From Acidobacteriota bacterium (GTDB lineage: Bacteria; Acidobacteriota; Terriglobia; UBA7540), in the NCBI GenBank assembly GCA_003165615.1, contig PLWR01000091.1, forward strand, positions 1 through 20,793: a stretch of 20,793 nt of DNA. The letters are read 5' to 3'. Under the pieces are notes generated by a model. The model was not told where the DNA came from, did no database searches, and saw nothing but the letters and a program-made list of their open reading frames with translations. How positions within the stretch are numbered: the first letter of the stretch is position 1; the number at the start of each line of letters is the position of its first letter. The position numbers and the translations under genes are program-made. Shown here piece after piece: positions 15,765 through 20,793 of this stretch.

Positions 15765-15979
15765 TCAGCTTTCACCTGATGGTCAGATTGGGATCTCTTT
15801 AGAGCCCGGATTTGGGCCCCATACAAAAAAATCATGAACGCGTTAATGGCAACTCCGACCAGAATAAGATAGAGCGGGATCCTGTTTAAGAGTATAGGCA
15901 CGCCAACGACAGTTGCACACACATAAAGGATAATCTGCCCCCACAATCCCCGAATCTGCTTTTCGATGGCTGTGTTCAT
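15761..15979 (-). CDS. Small two-helix membrane protein coupled to the methylene-THF reductase
   Basis: A 72-residue protein, not assigned to a family. It has two hydrophobic segments (about 13-31, LWGQIILYVCATVVGVPIL, and 35-53, LYLILVGVAINAFMIFLYG) and a basic C-terminal tail (RALKRSQSDHQVKAE). Coding status is supported by the 4-base ATGA overlap with the reductase gene and by a strong AAGGAGG before the ATG, though that site touches the start codon with no spacer, which is unusual and may limit translation. The coupling suggests a membrane anchor or electron-transfer partner for the MetF-MetV protein; that is inference. No cofactor motif is visible. Confidence 0.65.
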   Translation of the reverse strand: MNTAIEKQIRGLWGQIILYVCATVVGVPILLNRIPLYLILVGVAINAFMIFLYGAQIRALKRSQSDHQVKAE

Positions 15980-16015
15980 CCTCCTTAAACCTCACATCAC
16001 CGCTGGGTCCACGCT

Positions 16016-16047
16016 ATTCCCGAACCCGAATCCCGAGCCCCGGTTCC
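16016..16047. repeat. Short heptamer stretch (TCCCGAR type)
   Basis: Four 7-base units (TTCCCGA, ACCCGAA, TCCCGAG, CCCCGGT) lie in the 181-base gap between fhs and the small membrane protein gene. The rest of the gap shows no gene and no clear terminator. Confidence 0.5.
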
Positions 16048-16160
16048 TTCATTTCCCCGGTTGCGGCTCCCGATTTCCGTGTATGGAGAGCGTGGCCGGG
16101 TAACTTTTGACCGGTCGCCGACCGATGATGCCGGCGAAATTCTTGCCGCCGTCTCCTGCC

Positions 16161-17924
16161 TCAAAACAGCCCCGACACCTTTCCGGTTCTTACATCCACA
16201 TCCACGCGGCGGAAACCGGGGTTGGATGAAGTTCCGGGCATCAAGCTGATGGTGCCGGCGCAGGGGCACAGAAACTTCGCTCCCGAATACACCAGCACAT
16301 CCCGAATCGGCAAAGTCCAGCCCTTGGGAACTCCCTTCAGCGTCGGGTCGTGGCTCAGACTCAGATGCGTTTTCACCATCATGGTGGCGTAATCCGCGAA
16401 CTTGGGGTCCGCCTCCAGTTGCTTGGACTTGGCTTCCGCCTCGGGAGTCCACGACACACCATCCGCGCCGTAAACTTCTTTGGCGATCAGTTCCACGCGG
16501 TCTCGGAACTTCATTTCGAAGGGGTACAGGTATTTGAAGTGGACCTCTTCCTTGCAGGCGTCGAGCACCGCATCCGCCAACTCCAGCGCGCCTTCTCCGC
16601 CCTTGGCCCAGTGTTGGGAAGATGCGCAGCGAGCCCCCGCAGCTTCCACCGCCCGCTGCACCAGCGCAATTTCATCTTTCGTGTCGGTGTGGAATTCGTT
16701 GATGCAAACCACCGGATTGATCCCCGAGCGGCGGATGATGCCGAGGTGGTGCAGCAGGTTGGGCAGACCTTGCTCGAGCAGCTTCAGGTTCTCCTTAGTG
16801 TACTCCTCGGCAAGGGGTATACCGGGAGCGACGCGCGGGCCGCCGCCATGCATCTTGAGGGCGCGAATGGTGGTGGTGAGCACGGAGACGTTGGGCTTCA
16901 GGCCACTGCAACGGCACTTCACGTTCCAGAATTTCTCGAAACCGATGTCAGCCGCGAAGCCGCTCTCGGTGACATGGTAATCGAACATCTTCAGACCCAG
17001 CCGGTCACCGATGATGGAGGACTGCCCGACGGCGATGTTGGCGAAGGGGCCGGCATGCACCATGCAGGGCTGATATTCCGCCGTGCTGCACAACGTGGGG
17101 TTGACGGTGTTGCGCATCCAGGCGGCCATGGCCCCGGCAACTTCCAAGTCGCTGGTGGTGACGGGCTTGCCCTGCTTGTCGTAGGCGACGGTAATCTCAC
17201 CGAGACGTTTGCGCAGGTCGGCCAGGTCCGTGACGATGGCCAGAATCGCCATCAGTTCGGAGCTGACGGTGATGCCGAACTTCGATTGCATCAGGTAACC
17301 ATCTTGTTTGCCGCCGATGCCGATCAGGATGTTGCGCATCGCCTGGGCGCAAAAATCCAGCGCCCAGCCCATTTCCACACGCGTGGGGTCAACGTCCAAG
17401 CGCCGCATTTTGCTGAGCTTCGCCAGTTGCTCATCGCCATAATTCCGTTCATGCTGCATGCGGGCAGTGAGCGCCACCATGGCGAGGTTGTGAGCATTGG
17501 CGATATCGTTGATGTCACCGGTGAGTCCGAGCGAAAACTCCGTCATGGGGATCAGCAGGGCGTTGCCGCCGCCCGCCGCTGTCCCCTTTACATTCATGGT
17601 GGGTCCGCCGGATGGCTGACGCAGGCAGCCGCCCACATTCTTGCCTCGCTTGCCCAAACCCTCCATTAACCCCAGAGAGGTTGTGCTTTTTCCCTCACCT
17701 AAGGGGGTGGGGGTGATGGCGGTCACTTCAATGTACTTTCCGTCCGGGCGGCTCTTCAGGCGTTCAATGATCTTGAGGAAGTCCAGCTTGGCCAGCCTGC
17801 CCATAGGGATAACTTCATCTTGTTGCAGCCCTAATCGTTCCTGCCAATCGCGAGGGCTCGGCATATTCTGTTCAGCCGCCTCGGAAATCTGCCAATCCTG
17901 CATTTGGGTTGCGTCGTACGCCAT
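16161..17924 (-). CDS. fhs: Formate-tetrahydrofolate ligase
   Basis: A 587-residue enzyme that joins formate, THF and ATP to give 10-formyl-THF; the reaction is reversible and can make ATP from formyl-THF. The P-loop-like [16 protein letters not shown] is at residues 71-86. The usual GGAAGGG signature appears as [15 protein letters not shown]. Other marks are [20 protein letters not shown] and the PDKIxxI-equivalent C-terminal region ending in TGKVSGLF. It is somewhat longer than the usual 555-560 residues and its signature is divergent, so it belongs to a separate branch. The frame is open upstream to 18047, but MAYDATQ at 17924, with GGGGGAA nine bases before it, is the start. It is first in the leftward C1 run, and its leader shares three motif blocks with the divergent aminotransferase gene. 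Confidence 0.95.
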   Translation of the reverse strand: MAYDATQMQDWQISEAAEQNMPSPRDWQERLGLQQDEVIPMGRLAKLDFLKIIERLKSRPDGKYIEVTAITPTPLGEGKSTTSLGLMEGLGKRGKNVGGCLRQPSGGPTMNVKGTAAGGGNALLIPMTEFSLGLTGDINDIANAHNLAMVALTARMQHERNYGDEQLAKLSKMRRLDVDPTRVEMGWALDFCAQAMRNILIGIGGKQDGYLMQSKFGITVSSELMAILAIVTDLADLRKRLGEITVAYDKQGKPVTTSDLEVAGAMAAWMRNTVNPTLCSTAEYQPCMVHAGPFANIAVGQSSIIGDRLGLKMFDYHVTESGFAADIGFEKFWNVKCRCSGLKPNVSVLTTTIRALKMHGGGPRVAPGIPLAEEYTKENLKLLEQGLPNLLHHLGIIRRSGINPVVCINEFHTDTKDEIALVQRAVEAAGARCASSQHWAKGGEGALELADAVLDACKEEVHFKYLYPFEMKFRDRVELIAKEVYGADGVSWTPEAEAKSKQLEADPKFADYATMMVKTHLSLSHDPTLKGVPKGWTLPIRDVLVYSGAKFLCPCAGTISLMPGTSSNPGFRRVDVDVRTGKVSGLF

Positions 17925-17938
17925 CCGTCGGTTCCCCC

Positions 17939-17980
17939 CATTCCTTGGTACAGTCAAGGTATCAAAGCACTTACGGTGCC
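17939..17980 (-). promoter_or_regulatory. Three-block leader motif upstream of fhs
   Basis: Read on the minus strand: ACCGTAAGTGCTT (17977-17965), directly followed by TGATACCTT (17964-17956), then AAGGAATG (17946-17939). The same three blocks in the same order precede the divergent aminotransferase gene (18583-18639). The last block may double as part of the ribosome-site region. This may be a common operator, promoter or RNA leader; no known riboswitch was recognised. Confidence 0.5.
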
Positions 17981-18130
17981 AATCTCGGGAATATGTGCAA
18001 AAAGTCCCTTTTCTGCCCAGATTTGAAGAATCGCTGCACTCGTCCAATTTCGAAGGGTGGTCAAGCGTGGCTTTCCGCCCGGCACTGCGGTTCCTTCATT
18101 AAAAAGCCGTACTGGAAAGCAAAGGCGAAA

Positions 18131-18589
18131 TATGCAAGAGTCAAAGGGGAAAATTGGGGGACTCATATGGGGAATTCTCGCCGCGGTTTTGGTCGCCTGC
18201 GGTGGCATGCCCTGTCGGGAGCAACCGTGGTTAGCCGCAGCTTCTGACCTGCGGAAAGCTGTACGCCCACCCTCCCCCAATTCAGGGAAGAACTCCGCCG
18301 ACCCTTTCCGTGGCACCGCCAAAGCATGAAGTGGGTCGGCAAGACTTTCGGCAACATAATTGCAAAACGATTCGTGAGCTGGAACAAAATGACTCAGTTG
18401 CCCCAAAGCGATTTCTTGAGCTTTTCTGCGTCCTTCAGGCCAAACGCGTATCTCAGGCGTTGGCTGGAAGTGCCGCGGGGCATATCTCGCGCACCTTCCC
18501 CCAAAAAAACATGCCGCTCGAGGAAAAGTTCGCTTTCTTCTTGCGCAGGGTTTACGCTTCCTGTAAAAAAGCGGGGCTGGCGACCGTAA
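18131..18589 (+). pseudogene. Possible decayed ModA-like substrate-binding lipoprotein gene
   Basis: From the ATG at 18131 the frame reads a lipoprotein signal peptide (hydrophobic GLIWGILAAVLVAC, with the LVAC lipobox) and then LAAASDLRKA, like the AAASDL start of mature molybdate-type binding proteins. After about 18265 the likeness moves to another frame (LPQFREELRRPFP, KWVGKTFGNIIAK, SDFLSFSASF), loosely matching the fold's G-S-S-G-N and D-F-L-S-A segments. No single frame codes for the whole, so if real it is a broken relic. Evidence is by eye only and the match after the frameshift is weak. Other readings of this region are non-coding leader DNA for the two divergent genes. Confidence 0.3.
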
Positions 18590-18639
18590 GTGCCTTCTGC
18601 ACTTATGGAACTGCCGGTGATACCTTAAGAGAAGGAATG
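18583..18639 (+). promoter_or_regulatory. Three-block leader motif upstream of the aminotransferase gene
   Basis: ACCGTAAGTGCCTT (18583-18596), TGATACCTT (18618-18626) and AAGGAATG (18632-18639) repeat the blocks before fhs. Here 21 extra bases separate the first two blocks and form a perfect hairpin with the end of block one (TAAGTGC-CTTCT-GCACTTA). AAGGA in the last block probably serves as the ribosome site for the ATG at 18647. Confidence 0.5.
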
Positions 18640-18646
18640 AATCACT

Positions 18647-19866
18647 ATGAGCCTCAGTCAACTTGCCAGATCCATCAATGAGTCGCCCACACTGAAGCTG
18701 AACGAAACCGCCGCTTTGCTCCGGGAAAAGGGTGAACCCGTAATCCACCTGGGCGGTGGAGAGCCAAAGAGCAAGGCTCCGATCGACGCCATCATTAATT
18801 GCACCTCGCTGCTGAACACCGGCGAAGTGCGCTACACGGCTCCCGACGGAATTCCCGCGTTGAAGAAGGCGGTGATTCGTTACACGGAAGAGCACTATCA
18901 CAAGCCGGTCTCGGCGGACAACGTCCTGGTTTCCGGCGGAGCCAAGCAAGCCCTGATGGTTTTGCTGCACGCGATTCTGGACCCCAAGGAAGAAGTGATA
19001 TTTCCCGCACCCTATTGGGTGAGCTACCCGGAGATGGTGAAGCTTGCCGGTGGCGTGCCCGTGGCGGTGACGGCTGAGGACGGCACGTTCCATCCCACGG
19101 TCAAGGAAATCGCCGATGCGGTGGGTTCCTACACCAAGGCGATCATTCTGAACAGCCCCAACAATCCCTCCGGCGCCATGTACTCGCGCGAATTCGTGGC
19201 GGAGATCGTGGAGCTCTGCGAGAAGAAGAGCCTCTACCTGATCATGGACGACATCTACAACCGCCTGGTGTTTGAATGGCAAGAGCGCGCCGATCTGCTA
19301 CGACTTCGCCAAGGCGGAGCTGGAGCAATCCAAGCTGGTGGTCATCAACGGCGTGTCCAAGACTTACGCCATGACCGGATTCCGCATCGGCTGGGCGGTT
19401 GCCAATCGCGAATTGACGCAAGCGATGGGGAACATCCAATCGCAGCAAACCTCAGGCCCCGCAGCGCCTTCGCAATGGGCCGCCGTGGGCGCGCTGAACG
19501 GCGTGCAATCGTCGGTGGAAGCCTTGCGCCTGACGCTGGAGAACAATCGCAACGTCATGCTCGACCATCTGAATGCCATCCCCGGCGTCAAGGTGACGAA
19601 ACCCGAAGGCACGTTCTACTGCTTCCCGGATTTCAGCGCCTACATGAAGGACTCGCAGAAGCTGGCGAATTTCCTGCTCCAGAAAGTGCGCGTGGTGGCG
19701 GTGCCGGGCAAGGAATTCGGCTTCGAGGGCCACTTGCGCCTGAGCTACTGCGGCACCATGAAAGACATTACCGAAGGACGTTGAGCGCATGCAGTGGGCG
19801 ATTGATCCCAACTCGGCCAACGAGCTTTACCTCGGCGACCGCAAGCTGGTGAGGGACTGGATGTAA
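18647..19866 (+). pseudogene. Class I/II PLP aminotransferase (aspartate type), interrupted by two frameshifts
   Basis: A fold-type I aminotransferase of about 405 residues, if two single bases are ignored. Frame 1 reads from MSLSQLARS through GGGEPKSKAP, VRYTAPDGIPALK, FPAPYWVSYPEM, NSPNNPSG and DDIYNRLVF. An extra G near 19274 then shifts the frame; it continues NGKSAPICYDF to SKTYAMTGFRIGW, which holds the PLP lysine. A second extra G near 19780 shifts it again, after which LERMQWAIDP ends at a TAA at 19864-19866. Removing both bases restores an uninterrupted family-length protein. Both changes are single G insertions, so sequencing error is as likely as true inactivation. As written, only about 210 residues are made in the right frame, without the lysine. 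Likely reaction: aspartate or a related amino acid with 2-oxoglutarate. It is divergent from fhs. Confidence 0.85.
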
Positions 19867-19870
19867 AGAA

Positions 19871-19898
19871 CAGGTGTCAGGTGCCAGGTGTCAGACGT
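19871..19898. repeat. Heptamer array CAGGTGY (left arm of the second S23 cassette)
   Basis: Four 7-base units: CAGGTGT, CAGGTGC, CAGGTGT and CAGACGT. They start five bases after the aminotransferase stop and are the reverse complement of the CCTGRCA array at 20287-20314 beyond the S23-type gene. The last two or three units recur at 7336-7356. Confidence 0.85.
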
Positions 19899-19922
19899 AG
19901 CCCACAAGACAGGGATGCATTT

Positions 19923-20291
19923 ATGGTGAAAAGCTATAGAGACCTTAAGGTTTGGGAAAAGGCGATGGATTTGGTCGTTGAATCCTAGCGCGTCTCCAGG
20001 CTTCTGCCCAAGGCTGAGATGTTTGGACTCATCTCTCAAATTCAGCGAGCGGCCGTCTCGGTTCCTGCCAATATCGCGGAAGGACACGGAAGGGAGCATC
20101 TCGGCGATTATCTTCGTCACTTATCTATCGCCAGCGGTTCGCTGATGGAGCTCGAAACCCACATGCTTATTGTTACGCGTTTGTACATTCCCATGGAGGA
20201 AGTAAAGTGCGCACTTGATATGGTGCGGGAACTGGATCGGATGCTATCCGGGCTTGCCAATAGGTTGAAGGAACTTCCCGTGGTGGCCTGA
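19923..20291 (+). pseudogene. S23-type four-helix-bundle gene with an amber codon
   Basis: From ATG at 19923 the frame encodes KSYRDLKVWEKAMDLVVES, then TAG at 19986-19988 (codon 22), then in the same frame RVSRLLPKAEMFGLISQIQ, RAAVSVPANIAEGHGR and the two C-terminal helices ending in LKELPVVA. The length (about 122 codons) and motifs match the intact S23-type gene at 3183-3554. The TAG falls where relatives usually have Tyr (V-E-x-Y-R), so one base change explains it. A shorter product from the ATG at 20019 would lack the first helix. The stop TGA at 20289 is part of the flanking CCTGACA heptamer. It is not a recognisable part of any pathway here. Confidence 0.85.
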
Positions 20292-20314
20292 CACCTGACA
20301 CCTGGCACCTGACA
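20287..20314. repeat. Heptamer array CCTGRCA (right arm of the second S23 cassette)
   Basis: Four 7-base units (CCTGACA three times, CCTGGCA once) and a partial fifth, inverted with respect to 19871-19898. It overlaps the end of the S23-type gene and precedes the pckA ribosome site by about 10 bases. Confidence 0.88.
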
Positions 20315-20339
20315 CCTCGCCCGCAATTAAGGAACAATC

Positions 20340-20793
20340 ATGAATATATACCTCGACATCGTTTCACCGGCTTCCAAGGAAGCTGGAATTTTAGCCAGTG
20401 AGTACGGGTTGCAGAACCACGGCCTGGTGAATCTGCGGCGGGTGTACTGGAACCTGAGCACGGCCGCGCTCTATGAAGAGATCGTGTTTCGCTCCGAGGG
20501 CAGTCTGACCCACATGGGGCCCGTGCTGGTGAACACGGGCAAGCACACGGCGCGCGCGGCGGCTGACAAGTTTGTGGTGCGCGAACAATCCACCGAGGAG
20601 CGCGTCTGGTGGGGCGCCTACAATCGTCCTTTTACGGGCGAAAACTTCAGCTCGCTGCTCACGCGACTGCAAGGTTACTTGCAGGGCCGCGACGTCTTTG
20701 TGCAGGATTGCTATGCGGGCGCTGATCCCGAGTACTCCATGCCCATCCGCATCATCACGCAGAAAGCGTGGCACAGCCTGTTTGCGCGCACCA
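20340..20793 (+). CDS. pckA: Phosphoenolpyruvate carboxykinase (ATP), N-terminal part
   Basis: An open frame from ATG at 20340 to the window end (about 151 codons) matches the N-terminal third of ATP-dependent PEP carboxykinase, which makes PEP and CO2 from oxaloacetate and ATP. Segments seen: VYWNLSTAALYEEIV, EGSLTHMGPVLVNTGKHTAR, ADKFVVRE, VWWGAYNRP, FVQDCYAGADPEYSMPIRI and ITQKAWHSLFA. The substrate-binding TGR-S-P-K-DK region reads TARAAADK, so the Arg is kept but the Gly and Ser-Pro are changed. AAGGA seven bases upstream supports the start. The gene runs off the window, so its catalytic P-loop is not visible. It follows the aminotransferase in the same direction; the pair would connect aspartate, oxaloacetate and PEP. 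Confidence 0.92.
   Translation, partial: MNIYLDIVSPASKEAGILASEYGLQNHGLVNLRRVYWNLSTAALYEEIVFRSEGSLTHMGPVLVNTGKHTARAAADKFVVREQSTEERVWWGAYNRPFTGENFSSLLTRLQGYLQGRDVFVQDCYAGADPEYSMPIRIITQKAWHSLFART

Noticed and set aside
18310..18681. Plus-strand frame of 123 codons running into the aminotransferase start
   Set aside because: No family motif, no ribosome site, and it overlaps the real start region of the aminotransferase and the shared leader motif.
17954..19282. Long minus-strand frame (442 codons) opposite the aminotransferase
   Set aside because: It is antisense to a recognisable PLP enzyme and to the gap, is rich in His/Arg/Gln as shadow frames are, and shows no family motif.
19986..19988. 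In-frame TAG in a methyltransferase-rich region as a pyrrolysine codon
   Set aside because: The TAG is in an S23-type gene, not in an MttB/MtbB/MtmB methyltransferase, and no pyl genes are seen. Several neighbours end naturally in TAG.
1..20793. Wood-Ljungdahl acetogenesis locus
   Set aside because: Fhs, MetF and a pterin-binding methyltransferase are present, but no CO dehydrogenase/acetyl-CoA synthase or corrinoid iron-sulfur protein subunit is visible, so only a methyl-branch function is supported.

Overview
The window reads as chromosomal DNA of a moderately GC-rich, Gram-negative-type bacterium, probably Acidobacteriota. That assignment rests only on the style of the genes and on the dense palindromic and short-tandem repeats between them; there is no rRNA or other phylogenetic marker here. 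No phage, transposase, tRNA or CRISPR array was seen.

About 16 kb (17924 down to 1815) is one leftward run of C1-metabolism genes. In transcription order: formate-tetrahydrofolate ligase (fhs), a 72-residue membrane protein, a MetF-MetV-type methylene-THF reductase fusion, a pterin-binding methyl-THF:corrinoid methyltransferase, a formate/nitrite-type channel, a homocysteine S-methyltransferase domain protein, a DUF1638 protein, two UroD-fold methyltransferases, a RACo-type corrinoid reductive activator, a corrinoid (B12) protein, and two more paralogous UroD-fold methyltransferases separated by a small S23-type four-helix-bundle gene. A rhomboid protease with TPRs follows at the left edge and is probably unrelated.

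Read as a pathway, the set would take methyl groups from an unknown donor (methoxylated aromatics are the leading guess) onto the corrinoid protein, then to tetrahydrofolate, and oxidise methyl-THF through methylene- and formyl-THF. Fhs could then release formate with ATP formation and the channel could export it. FolD is not in the window. The same parts (homocysteine, corrinoid and pterin modules on separate proteins) could also act as a split methionine synthase. Nothing in the sequence identifies the methyl donor.

On the right, transcribed rightward, are a PLP aminotransferase broken by two single-base insertions, an S23-type gene broken by an amber codon, and the first 150 or so codons of ATP-dependent PEP carboxykinase. 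The 722-base gap between fhs and the aminotransferase holds a possible decayed ModA-like lipoprotein gene and a three-block leader motif shared by the two divergent genes.

The most unusual signal is between the genes. Several repeat families that look unrelated in sequence are all built on a 7-base period, most are arranged as inverted arms, and they differ from one another by whole 7-base units. Both S23-type genes lie between inverted arrays of such heptamers, each with a different heptamer. Several arrays run into the 3' ends of operon genes and supply their last codons and stop codons.
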